From contig CALRPY020000001.1 of the NCBI GenBank assembly GCA_943370145.1, positions 124,001-188,000 on the forward strand: a stretch of DNA of 64,000 nt. The letters are read 5' to 3'. A program made the translations under genes and the position numbers. Shown one piece after another: positions 25,537 to 33,959 of this stretch. The DNA comes from Ga0077536 sp943370145. Lineage in GTDB: Bacteria > Pseudomonadota > Gammaproteobacteria > Ga0077536. Positions within the stretch are counted from its first letter, which is position 1. Each line of letters starts with the position of its first letter. The notes under the pieces were generated by a model. The model did no database searches. It was given only the letters and a program-made list of their open reading frames with translations, and had not been told where the DNA came from.

Positions 25537-26526
25537 CTATTTCTCGGTGTATTCGCCAAACTGGTCCAGCCGCAGATGGCGCTGATGCACCAGCTTTTCC
25601 GGCTCCAGGACGCACAGGCGATCGAGCCCCTCGACGAGCGCCGCCTTCACGCGCTCGGCGATTTTTGCGTAGTCGCGGTGCGCGCCGCCCAGCGGCTCCT
25701 CGATGACCGCGTCCACGAGCTTGAGCTGCAGCAGGCGCTCGGAAGTGATGCCCATCGCTTCCGCGGCATCGGACGCCTTCTCCGCGCTCTTCCACAGGAT
25801 GGACGCGCAGCCTTCCGGCGAGATCACGGCATAGGTCGCGTATTGCAACATCAACACGCGATCGGCGACGCCGATGGCTAGTGCCCCGCCCGAGCCCCCC
25901 TCCCCGATTACCGTCGCGATGATCGGCGTCCGCAGGCTCGCCATCTCGAGCAGGTTGCGCGCGATGGCCTCGCTCTGGCCGCGTTCCTCCGCGTCGATGC
26001 CGGGATAGGCGCCAGGCGTGTCGATGAACGTCAGCACAGGCAGGCGAAACCGCTCCGCCATCTGCAGCAGGCGTAGCGCCTTGCGGTAGCCCTCGGGCTT
26101 CGGCATGCCGAAGTTGCGATGCAGGTTTTCCTTGGTGTTACGGCCCTTCTGGTGGCCTATGAAGACCACGCCCCTGCCGTTCAGCCGGGCTACGCCGCCG
26201 ACGATTGCGGGGTCGTCGGCAAACAGGCGATCGCCATGCAGTTCCTCGACCTGGTCGAAGATGCGCTCGACATAGTCGAGGGTGTAGGGACGCTGCGGAT
26301 GTCGCGCAATGCGGGACACCTGCCATGAGCTGAGATTGGAGAAGATCTGGCGCGTGAGTTCGCGCGATCGTTCCTGCAGTCGCGCGATTTCATCCGAGAT
26401 ATTGAGCGCCGAGTCGTTGCCGACCTTGCGCAGCGCCTCGATCTTGGCTTCCAGCTCCGCAATGGGTTGCTCGAAGTCCAGGAAGTTGAGGTTCAGTTGC
26501 GTGTGCTCGGCCGGTGTTGCCGCCAT
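25537..26526 (-). CDS. accA: Acetyl-CoA carboxylase carboxyltransferase subunit alpha
   Basis: 329 residues, close to the 319 of E. coli AccA. It begins NLNFLDFEQPIAELEAKIEAL and carries FIGHQKGRNTKENLHRNFGMPKPEGYRKALRL (read in two parts), TFIDTPGAYPGIDAEERGQSEAIA and GEGGSGGALAIGVADRVLML, the crotonase-fold blocks that bind carboxybiotin and acetyl-CoA. With AccD (not in this window) it forms the transferase half that makes malonyl-CoA for fatty acid synthesis. It lies between dnaE and tilS, the usual gammaproteobacterial position. Confidence 0.97.
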   Translation of the reverse strand: MAATPAEHTQLNLNFLDFEQPIAELEAKIEALRKVGNDSALNISDEIARLQERSRELTRQIFSNLSSWQVSRIARHPQRPYTLDYVERIFDQVEELHGDRLFADDPAIVGGVARLNGRGVVFIGHQKGRNTKENLHRNFGMPKPEGYRKALRLLQMAERFRLPVLTFIDTPGAYPGIDAEERGQSEAIARNLLEMASLRTPIIATVIGEGGSGGALAIGVADRVLMLQYATYAVISPEGCASILWKSAEKASDAAEAMGITSERLLQLKLVDAVIEEPLGGAHRDYAKIAERVKAALVEGLDRLCVLEPEKLVHQRHLRLDQFGEYTEK

Positions 26527-26573
26527 GTCGCCAGTTCTCCGTCACGGTGGCGCCTCCGGCGCCGCCGACTTCG

Positions 26574-29500
26574 TTATTGATATTCCACTCGCACGGCATC
26601 GTCGCCCAGCCGTGCCTGCAGGTTGTCGAGCAGCTTGTCGGTGGCCTTGACCCGCCAGTCATCAGCCAGCCTGACGCGCGCCGCGGCACCGTCGATCCTG
26701 TATTCGACCGCGACCGCGCAGGGACCCGGCGCGTAGTCGGCGAGCGTCGTCTGCAGGAACGGCACCAACCCGTTGAAGCCGGAAGCGTCCACGCAAAGCA
26801 CGAGCCGGCGCGCGCGCGCCTGCCGCATTTCGTCGACAGTCGTGATCTTCTGCGCATTGAGCGCGTGGTCACCGCTGAAATCGTCGACCTTGCACTCGCC
26901 CTCGACGATCACGACCCGGTCCTCGACGACTTTCTCGAGCACCGAGTCCAGAACGTCATTGTACACGGTGACTTCGACCCGGGCGGTGTTGTCGTCCAGG
27001 GTCATGATCGCCATGCGTCCGCGCTTTCCCTTCAGGAAACGCAGGGCGACGATGAGCCCGGCGACCGTGCGGTGGCCGGGCCGCAGGTCCGCGAGGCCGC
27101 CACTGAGGAGCCCAGCCAGTTCCCGTGCGTAGCGGTCCATCGGGTGGCCGCTTAGGTAGAGACCCAGGGTTTCCTTTTCCCATCCCAGCAACTGCTGTTG
27201 CGACCACTCGTCGACATCGCAGGCGTTGCGCCAGGCGTCGATCTCGACCGGATCGGCAACCGGTGTCGCCGCGGCGCCGCCGAAGAGGTCGACCTGGCCA
27301 ACCGCCGCGGCCTTGGCCTGCTGTTCGGCCGCCTGCATCGCATGTTCGACCAGGTTCATGAGCCCGCGTCGACGCGCGCCCATCGTATCCAGTGCGCCGG
27401 CCTTGATCAGGGCTTCCAGCACGCGCTTGTTGAGACGTCGACCGTCGTTGCGCCGGCAGAGGTCGAAGATATCGCGATACGGTCCACTCTCGTTGCGCTC
27501 GGCGACCAGGTTCGCGACCGCGTTCTCACCGACGCCGCGAATGGCGCCCAGGCCGTAGCGGATGGTGCGCGCGTCCGCCACGGTGAAACGGTAGTCGCAC
27601 ACGTTCAGGTCAGGCTTGCGGACCTCGATGCCGAGTTGCCGGCATTCGTCGATCAGGCGCACGACCTTGTCGGTGGAGTCCATGTCGGCAGACAGCACCG
27701 CGGCCATGAATGCCGCGGGATAGTGCGCCTTGAGCCATGCGGTCTGGTAGGCGACGAGTGCGTAGGCGGCGGAGTGCGACTTGTTGAAGCCGTAGCCGGC
27801 GAACTTCTCCATCAGGTCGAAGATCGATCCGGCCAGCTCAGCGCTGACGCCATCGGCCATCGCGCCGTCGACGAAGGTCTGCCGCTGCTTGGCCATCTCC
27901 TCCGGCTTTTTCTTGCCCATCGCGCGCCGCAACATGTCCGCCGCGCCGAGGGTATAACCCGCCAGGACCTGGGCAATCTGCATCACCTGTTCCTGGTACA
28001 GGATGACACCGTAGGTCGGGAAAAGGACTGGCTCCAGCGCGGGGTGCGGGTACCTGACCAGGGCCTTGCCGTGCTTGCGCTCGATGAAATCGTCGACCAT
28101 CCCCGACTGCAGCGGTCCCGGCCTGAACAGAGCGACGAGCGCGACGAGATCCTCGAAGCGGTCGGGCTGCAGGCGCTTTATCAGTTCCTTCATGCCGCGC
28201 GACTCGAGCTGGAACACGGCGGTGGTCTGCGCCTGCTGGATCAGATCGAAAGTCGGCTTGTCATCGAGCGGCAGCGCATTGATGTCGATCGGCTCGAGCC
28301 CGGCGCCTTCCCGTTCCGCATTCACGACGCGGATGGCCCAGTCGATGATGGTCAGGGTGCGCAGGCCGAGGAAGTCGAACTTCACGAGACCGACCGCCTC
28401 GACGTCGGTCATGTCGAACTGCGTGACGGCCGCTTCGGCGCCCTGCTCGCAATACAGCGGCATGTAGTCCGTCAGCGGCTTCGGGGCGATGACGATGCCG
28501 CCGGCGTGGCGGCCGGCATTGCGTGAAATGCCTTCCAGCGCCAGGCCCAGGTCGAGGATGGCGCGCACGTCATCTTCCTGTTCGTAGCGCGTCTTGAGCT
28601 GCGGCTCTTCCGTCATTGCGCGTTCGAGCGTCATGTTCGGATCGAAGGGTACGAGCTTCGACAACTGGTCGACGAAGCCATACGGGAATCCCAGCACGCG
28701 CCCGACGTCGCGCAGCACGGCTTTCGCCGCCATCGTGCCGTAGGTGATGATGCCGGCGACGCGATCGCGGCCATAGCGTCGCGTGACGTACTCGATGACC
28801 TCGTCACGCCGATCCATGCAGAAGTCGACGTCGAAGTCCGGCATCGAGATGCGTTCCGGATTCAGGAAGCGCTCGAACAGCAGGTCATACTGCAGCGGGT
28901 CGAGCTCGGTGATACCGAGCGCATAGGCCACCAGGGAGCCGGCGCCGGAGCCGCGGCCAGGTCCGACCGGGATACCGTTCTCCTTGGCCCAGCGGATGAA
29001 GTCCGCGACGATCATGAAATAACCGGCAAAGCCCATCTTCACGATCACGCCGAGTTCGATTTCGAGCCGTTCGCGGTAGCCCTCCTCCGGCCGCGCCATG
29101 GTGCCGAGGGACTGCAGCTTCTCGATGCGTCGCGCGAGGCCCTCGCGGGAATTCGCATAGAGCTCCTCGTCGACCGTCGCAGTTCCCGTCACCGGATACT
29201 GCGGCAGGTGATAGGTTCCGAATTCGAGCTCGAGATTGCAGCGCTGCGCGATCACGGTGGCGTTCTCGAGCGCCGAGGGCACGTCCTCGAACAGCGCCGC
29301 CATCTCCGCCGGAGATTTCAGGTACTGCTGCTGGGAATAGTTGCGGGGACGACGCGGGTCGGACAGGGTTCGCCCTTCGTGGATGCAGACCCGGGCTTCA
29401 TGCGCTTCGTGGTCCTCCGCGGCCAGGAAGCGCACGTCGTTGCTCGCAACGACGGGCGTATAGGTGGCGCCCGCGAGATCGAGCGCGAGATCGACGTAGC

Positions 29501-30038
29501 GTTCCTCGCCGGCACGCCCCGTACGCGTGATCTCGAGGTAGCAGGACGACGGAAAGATGTCCTGCCAGGCCGCGAGGCGGGATTGCGCTTTCGCAGGCTG
29601 GCCCTCGGCCAGCAGCAAGCCGACATCGCTGTACTGCCCCACCAGCGCGATGAGGCCGAGCGTGGAGGACACGTCCAGCCATGCGCGCGACACGTGCGGC
29701 ACGCCGTGGATCTGGCCCTCCTGGTAAGAACGCGTGATCAGCTGCGACAGGCTGCGGAAGCCAGCCCGGTCGCGACACAGAAGCACCAGGCGGGAGCGCT
29801 CGGGGCCGTCGTCGGTTGCGTGGACCCAGAGTTCGGCGCCGACGATGGGCTTGATGCCGGCGCGCTCGGCTTCCTGGTAGAACTTCACCGTCGCGAACAT
29901 GTTGCTCATGTCCGTGATGGCGACTGCCGGCATGCCCGCCTCGCGCGCGCGCGCTACGAGTTCGTCGATGCGTACGATGCCGTCGACCAGTGAGTACTCA
30001 GTGTGGAGATGCAGGTGGACGAAGGCGCTAGCGGACAT
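26574..30038 (-). CDS. dnaE: DNA polymerase III alpha subunit
   Basis: 1154 residues, the normal length for DnaE1. The N-terminal PHP domain starts FVHLHLHTEYSLVDG. The polymerase C-family core has GPGRGSGAGSLVAYALGI and the catalytic Asp pair in MPDFDVDFCMD near residue 400, with the third Asp in KFDFLGLRTL. The helix-hairpin-helix, the OB-fold domain (TLDDNTARVEVTVYNDVLD) and the C-terminal tau-binding region follow. It is the replicative polymerase of the holoenzyme. It overlaps the end of rnhB by 11 bases. Confidence 0.98.
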   Translation of the reverse strand: MSASAFVHLHLHTEYSLVDGIVRIDELVARAREAGMPAVAITDMSNMFATVKFYQEAERAGIKPIVGAELWVHATDDGPERSRLVLLCRDRAGFRSLSQLITRSYQEGQIHGVPHVSRAWLDVSSTLGLIALVGQYSDVGLLLAEGQPAKAQSRLAAWQDIFPSSCYLEITRTGRAGEERYVDLALDLAGATYTPVVASNDVRFLAAEDHEAHEARVCIHEGRTLSDPRRPRNYSQQQYLKSPAEMAALFEDVPSALENATVIAQRCNLELEFGTYHLPQYPVTGTATVDEELYANSREGLARRIEKLQSLGTMARPEEGYRERLEIELGVIVKMGFAGYFMIVADFIRWAKENGIPVGPGRGSGAGSLVAYALGITELDPLQYDLLFERFLNPERISMPDFDVDFCMDRRDEVIEYVTRRYGRDRVAGIITYGTMAAKAVLRDVGRVLGFPYGFVDQLSKLVPFDPNMTLERAMTEEPQLKTRYEQEDDVRAILDLGLALEGISRNAGRHAGGIVIAPKPLTDYMPLYCEQGAEAAVTQFDMTDVEAVGLVKFDFLGLRTLTIIDWAIRVVNAEREGAGLEPIDINALPLDDKPTFDLIQQAQTTAVFQLESRGMKELIKRLQPDRFEDLVALVALFRPGPLQSGMVDDFIERKHGKALVRYPHPALEPVLFPTYGVILYQEQVMQIAQVLAGYTLGAADMLRRAMGKKKPEEMAKQRQTFVDGAMADGVSAELAGSIFDLMEKFAGYGFNKSHSAAYALVAYQTAWLKAHYPAAFMAAVLSADMDSTDKVVRLIDECRQLGIEVRKPDLNVCDYRFTVADARTIRYGLGAIRGVGENAVANLVAERNESGPYRDIFDLCRRNDGRRLNKRVLEALIKAGALDTMGARRRGLMNLVEHAMQAAEQQAKAAAVGQVDLFGGAAATPVADPVEIDAWRNACDVDEWSQQQLLGWEKETLGLYLSGHPMDRYARELAGLLSGGLADLRPGHRTVAGLIVALRFLKGKRGRMAIMTLDDNTARVEVTVYNDVLDSVLEKVVEDRVVIVEGECKVDDFSGDHALNAQKITTVDEMRQARARRLVLCVDASGFNGLVPFLQTTLADYAPGPCAVAVEYRIDGAAARVRLADDWRVKATDKLLDNLQARLGDDAVRVEYQ

Positions 30039-30600
30039 CAGCCGCCTCCAGCAGCACCCGGACCGGACGGAATGAACGCCGATGGACGGCGCTCGGTCCG
30101 TGCTCGCTCAACGCGGCCAGGTGATCGGGTGTCGGGTAGCCGCGATGACGCTCGAATCCGTAGACGGGAAACTCGACGGCCAGCTGATCCATGATCCGGT
30201 CGCGCGTGACCTTCGCGATGATCGACGCGGCCATGATGGCAGGCACCTTCGAATCACCCTTCACGATGGCTTCAGCCGGGCAGGCAACACGCGGCGTGTG
30301 CTTCCCGTCGACGACGATCGCGCGCGGCGCCAGCCGCAGTTCGGCGACGGCACGCTCCATGGCCAGCATCGTTGCCCTCAGGATATTCAAACGGTCGATC
30401 TCCTCCACACTTGCGTAGCCCACCGCGTGGCAGACGGCGCGCCGCACGATTTCATCGAACAGGCGTTCGCGCTGCGTGGCTGACAGACGCTTCGAGTCGG
30501 CCAGCCCCTCCAGTGCGGCCGCCGGGTCGAGCACGACCGCCGCCGCCACCACCGGCCCGGCGAGGGGCCCCCTTCCCGCCTCGTCGACGCCGGCGATCAT
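30028..30600 (-). CDS. rnhB: Ribonuclease HII
   Basis: 190 residues beginning MIAGVDEAGRGPLAGPVV, where D6 and E7 are the first two of the DEDD metal ligands. The VDGKHTPR segment and KGDSKVPAIMAASIIAKVTRDR hold the remaining active-site residues and the conserved GRG/YxSE-type contacts. It removes ribonucleotides and RNA primers from DNA. It overlaps lpxB by 4 bases upstream and dnaE by 11 downstream, as in the standard lpxB-rnhB-dnaE order. Confidence 0.96.
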   Translation of the reverse strand: MIAGVDEAGRGPLAGPVVAAAVVLDPAAALEGLADSKRLSATQRERLFDEIVRRAVCHAVGYASVEEIDRLNILRATMLAMERAVAELRLAPRAIVVDGKHTPRVACPAEAIVKGDSKVPAIMAASIIAKVTRDRIMDQLAVEFPVYGFERHRGYPTPDHLAALSEHGPSAVHRRSFRPVRVLLEAADVR

Positions 30601-31769
30601 CGGCCTGATCCCCGTCGCCGTTCAAGCAAACGCTCCAGGGCCGAAGCGGCGGCGACACCGCTGCCGACCCGGAGGCTGCGATGCAGGGTGGTGCATCGGC
30701 TCCGGAAGCCGGCGACCCGCACCGGGTCGTCCAGCCACGCGTTCAGGGCCGTCGCCAGGGCCATCGGCGTCGCCGCATTCTGCAGGAATTCGGGCATCAG
30801 GCGTTCGTCCAGCAACAGGTTTGGCAGCGCGATGTGCGGCACTTTCACTGCATGCCGCATCAGCCAGTAGCTCGGCGCCGCCAGGCGGTAGGCGACGACC
30901 GACGGCGTGCCGCACAGCGCGGCTTCCAGCGTCACGGTGCCGGACGCGAGGAGCGCGGCGTCGGCCGCCGACAGCAGCTCGCTTGCCCGCCCCACCACGA
31001 CCGTCAGCGGCAAGATCGGGGTGACGGCCGCCGCCCGCTCCCGGATGTAGCGCGCGCCTGCCTCATTGACGGCGCCAATCGCAAAGCGGACATCCGGCCG
31101 GCCGTGGTGAAGCCCGGCAGCCGCGCGCAGGAACAGGTCCACGTGCCGCGCCAGTTCCTGCCGGCGGCTGCCGGGCATCAGTGCGATCAGAGGGCCTCCA
31201 TCGGCCTCGCCAAGCAGCGCGCGGCGGGCCGCAACCCGATCCAGCGTCAGCGGGATACGGTCGGCCAGCGGATGGCCGACGAACTCGGCGTCGATGCCAT
31301 GCGCGGCGAGGAAAGGCACTTCGAACGGAAACAGCGTCAGAATCAGGTCCGTGCTCTGGCGGATCCCGGGCAAGCGCCCCGACCGCCACGCCCAGACCTG
31401 CGGGCAGACATAATGTACGGCTGGGATGCCCACGGCACGGGCCTGGCGCTCGATGTCCAGGGTGAAATCCGGCACATCGATACCTATCAGAACGTCCGGA
31501 CGGGCCGCCAGCAACTCGGCGGTCAAACGTCGTCGCAATGCATGCAGGCGGGGGTAATGCTTCAAGACCTCGAACAGGCCCATGACCGCCAGTTCGTCGA
31601 TGCCAGCCAGCCCACGGCAGCCTGCTGCAAGCATCCGCGGCCCGGCCATACCGAGAACATCCACCGACGGATGGCGGGCACGGAGTGCGGTGATCAGGTC
31701 ACCGCCAAGCTGGTCACCTGATGCCTCTCCCGCAATGATTGCGACACGCTGGATCACGCGCTGAGCCAA
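30597..31769 (-). CDS. lpxB: Lipid-A-disaccharide synthase
   Basis: 390 residues, family GT19. The N-terminal segment RVAIIAGEASGDQLGGDL contains the glycine-rich EASGD motif, and KHYPRLHALRRRL and IGIDVPDFTLDIERQAR follow. The C-terminal half has LMPGSRRQEL and SGTVTLEAALCGTPSVVAYR, typical of LpxB. It joins lipid X and UDP-diacylglucosamine to make the lipid A disaccharide at the inner membrane surface. It is separated from lpxA by 73 bases and coupled to rnhB. Confidence 0.96.
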   Translation of the reverse strand: MAQRVIQRVAIIAGEASGDQLGGDLITALRARHPSVDVLGMAGPRMLAAGCRGLAGIDELAVMGLFEVLKHYPRLHALRRRLTAELLAARPDVLIGIDVPDFTLDIERQARAVGIPAVHYVCPQVWAWRSGRLPGIRQSTDLILTLFPFEVPFLAAHGIDAEFVGHPLADRIPLTLDRVAARRALLGEADGGPLIALMPGSRRQELARHVDLFLRAAAGLHHGRPDVRFAIGAVNEAGARYIRERAAAVTPILPLTVVVGRASELLSAADAALLASGTVTLEAALCGTPSVVAYRLAAPSYWLMRHAVKVPHIALPNLLLDERLMPEFLQNAATPMALATALNAWLDDPVRVAGFRSRCTTLHRSLRVGSGVAAASALERLLERRRGSGR

Positions 31770-31842
31770 TTCTTACTGGTGTACGGACAAGGTGCGGCGC
31801 GGGCCCGGGTTCGACGCAGGCGCGCGTGCCCGCGTGAGCGTT

Positions 31843-32628
31843 TCAGCCAGCCCGGCTGCGGACGATGCCCCGGCGCGAAGCCCTGATGAAATCGACCAGT
31901 CGCGCGATTTCCGGAAACTCGCGCGCTGGCTCAGCCAATTGCGCCAGGGCCTGCTCGAGCAGCAGTCCCTCGCGATAGAGCGTCTTGTAGGCACGCTTGA
32001 TGGCTTCGATGGTGGTACGTTCGAATCCGCGCCGCTTCAGGCCTTCGCGATTGATCGCGCGCGCGCGCGCGGTGTTGCCTTCAGCCATCACGAACGGCGG
32101 GACGTCCTTGACGATGACGGCGGAAATCGCCGTGAAGCTGCTCTCGCCGACGCGGCAGAACTGATGAACGCCGGTGAAGCCGCCCAGGATCGCGTAGTCG
32201 CCGATTTCGACATGACCGGCCAGCGTTGCGTTGTTCGCGAAGATCGTGCTGTTGCCGATGTGGCAGTCATGCGCGATGTGACAGTAGGCCATGATCCAGT
32301 TGTCGTTACCGACATGGGTCACCCCTCCGCCGCCGGGAGTTCCGCGATTGATGCTGCAGTACTCGCGGATGGTGTTCCGGTCACCAATTTCCAGCCTGAC
32401 CGGCACATCCCCTTTGAACTTCTTGTCCTGGGGGTCTTCACCTATCGCACAAAACGAATAGATGCGGTTGTCGCGGCCAATCCGGGTGGGTCCCTTCAGC
32501 ACGCAGTGCGCGCCGATAACGCTTCCATCCCCTATCTCGACACCGGCGCCAATCACGGTCCAGGGCCCGACCTCGACGCCGGCGCCAAGTCGCGCTCCCG
32601 CGTCAACGATGGCGCTGGGATGGATCAA
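31843..32628 (-). CDS. lpxA: UDP-N-acetylglucosamine acyltransferase
   Basis: 261 residues (E. coli 262). The first 180 residues are a left-handed beta helix of hexapeptide repeats beginning IHPSAIVDAGARLGAGVEVGP. The catalytic His lies in GVTHVGNDNWIMAYCHIAHDC, and GGFTGVHQFCRVG follows. It is the first enzyme of lipid A synthesis, moving a 3-hydroxyacyl group from ACP to UDP-GlcNAc. It overlaps fabZ by 4 bases. Its partner LpxD, which acts two steps later, is not found in the expected upstream place. Confidence 0.97.
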   Translation of the reverse strand: MIHPSAIVDAGARLGAGVEVGPWTVIGAGVEIGDGSVIGAHCVLKGPTRIGRDNRIYSFCAIGEDPQDKKFKGDVPVRLEIGDRNTIREYCSINRGTPGGGGVTHVGNDNWIMAYCHIAHDCHIGNSTIFANNATLAGHVEIGDYAILGGFTGVHQFCRVGESSFTAISAVIVKDVPPFVMAEGNTARARAINREGLKRRGFERTTIEAIKRAYKTLYREGLLLEQALAQLAEPAREFPEIARLVDFIRASRRGIVRSRAG

Positions 32629-33083
32629 GCGCGCCCGTCCATTTCAGTGGTCATGAACTCGGCGGTCGCAACCAGATCGTCGCCAACGTGCGCCGTCGTC
32701 TCGAACTTGTAGATGCCGCGGATGCAGCGACCGAGTCGCGCCGTGAGCAGGACCTGATCTCCCGGCACGACGGGTCGCTTGAAACGTGCCTTGTCGACAC
32801 CCACCAGGTAATACATGCTCGAGCTGTTGCTGCGCGCGTTATGTGACCGGAAAGCCAGCAGGCCGGTGGCCTGGGCCATCGCTTCCAGCAGGATGACACC
32901 TGGCATCACCGGTTTGTCGGGGAAGTGCCCGGTGAAGAACGGCTCGTTGAACGTGACGTTCTTTATTGCCTTGATGCTCTCGAACGGTATGCATTCGAGG
33001 ACGCGATCGACCAGCAGGAACGGATAGCGGTGCGGGAGGATGTTCAGAATCTCCCGGATGTCTATCGTCTGCGATTGCTCCAT
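32625..33083 (-). CDS. fabZ: 3-hydroxyacyl-[ACP] dehydratase FabZ
   Basis: 152 residues from ATG 33083, beginning MEQSQTIDIREILNILPHRY; the longer open frame upstream has no family similarity. The hot-dog-fold active site shows HRYPFLLVDRV, then FFTGHFPDKPVMPGV with the catalytic His, and LLEAMAQATG with the catalytic Glu. It dehydrates 3-hydroxyacyl-ACP in fatty acid elongation and competes with LpxA for 3-hydroxyacyl-ACP. It sits immediately before lpxA and is the first gene after the skp gap. Confidence 0.96.
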   Translation of the reverse strand: MEQSQTIDIREILNILPHRYPFLLVDRVLECIPFESIKAIKNVTFNEPFFTGHFPDKPVMPGVILLEAMAQATGLLAFRSHNARSNSSSMYYLVGVDKARFKRPVVPGDQVLLTARLGRCIRGIYKFETTAHVGDDLVATAEFMTTEMDGRA

Positions 33084-33370
33084 TAGGCACCCGCCTTCGA
33101 CGTCGTCAGCCGCATGATTCAATTCCCCCTGCCCGGTGACTGCGCACGCCCGGGCCGTCAATATCGAGAGTGCCTGACCAGCCGCCATCCACGCGGGCCA
33201 TGCACCCGGAAATGACCTGCCCAGATCCGCAGCAGGGTGCGCGAATGCAACGTGCCTGGCAGATCTGGATGACGCCTCGCCCGGCGTGGGGGAGGCATCG
33301 CAGCGAATTGGCTACGCGTTGCCGGCCTGGAAGTGAACTCCAGGCCGAGTGGGCGCGGGACGGACCTGGC
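33084..33370. other. Gene-free gap between skp and fabZ where lpxD is normally found
   Basis: 287 bases without any frame resembling LpxD (which would need about 1 kb). It holds an 8-bp perfect inverted repeat near 33325-33347 (GGCCTGGA, 7-nt loop, TCCAGGCC) a short distance past the skp stop, with no T-run. It could act as an RNA stabiliser or processing hairpin. No promoter could be assigned for fabZ. Confidence 0.7.
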
Positions 33371-33883
33371 TTACGGCCCGCCCTTCTTCAGGCGAGCGAT
33401 GACGAGATCGGTGATGTCAACCGCCTTGCTCGCGAAGATCACGCCCTCTCCGAGCACGAGGTCATACTTCTGCTCCTGTGCGATCGTCTGGATCGCTTCC
33501 ACGATCTGCTTCTGAATCTTCGCAAACTCCTCGTTACGGCGGAAGTTCACGTCTTCGCGGAACTCGTCGGAGTCGCGCTTGAGTTCACGACGCTTCTCCA
33601 TGATGTCCCGTTCGAGGCGGGTCCGCTCTGTTTCGCTCATGATCGCGCCGTCTTTGGCAGCACGGTCTTCCATCGTCTTGAGCTCTTTCTGCTTGGCGAC
33701 GAGGAGCTTGTCCTTGCCAGCGAACTCGGCTTCGAGCTTCTTCTTGGCCGCTTCAGCCTGCGGCGCAGCTTCGAGCACGCGCACGGCAGCAACGACGCCA
33801 ATCTTGTAGTCCGCGGCCATCGCGGGGGCGCCGGCGAGGGCAGCCATCAAACCAAGGACGCCGATAACTCTTACCTTCGACAT
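33371..33883 (-). CDS. skp: Periplasmic chaperone Skp/OmpH
   Basis: 170 residues from ATG 33883. The signal peptide ends AMAA before DYKIGVV. The mature protein is a short beta core plus long charged helices (AEAAKKKLEAEFAGKDKLL, then TERTRLERDIMEKRRELKRD) that form the tentacles of the trimeric chaperone, and ends in a beta strand VDITDLVIARLKK. Skp binds unfolded outer-membrane proteins and hands them to BamA. It lies 76 bases after bamA on the same strand, the standard order. Confidence 0.93.
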   Translation of the reverse strand: MSKVRVIGVLGLMAALAGAPAMAADYKIGVVAAVRVLEAAPQAEAAKKKLEAEFAGKDKLLVAKQKELKTMEDRAAKDGAIMSETERTRLERDIMEKRRELKRDSDEFREDVNFRRNEEFAKIQKQIVEAIQTIAQEQKYDLVLGEGVIFASKAVDITDLVIARLKKGGP

Positions 33884-33959
33884 ATTGATCGCTCTATGCT
33901 GGTCTAACAATTGGAATAATGCGCCGCCGCAACGCCGCGCGCCCTCGCCAGGCACTTTC

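Noticed and set aside
33084..33370. A hidden or frameshifted lpxD
   Set aside because: 287 bases are far too short, and no hexapeptide-repeat or LpxD-like peptide was seen by eye in either strand. It is reported as an absence instead.
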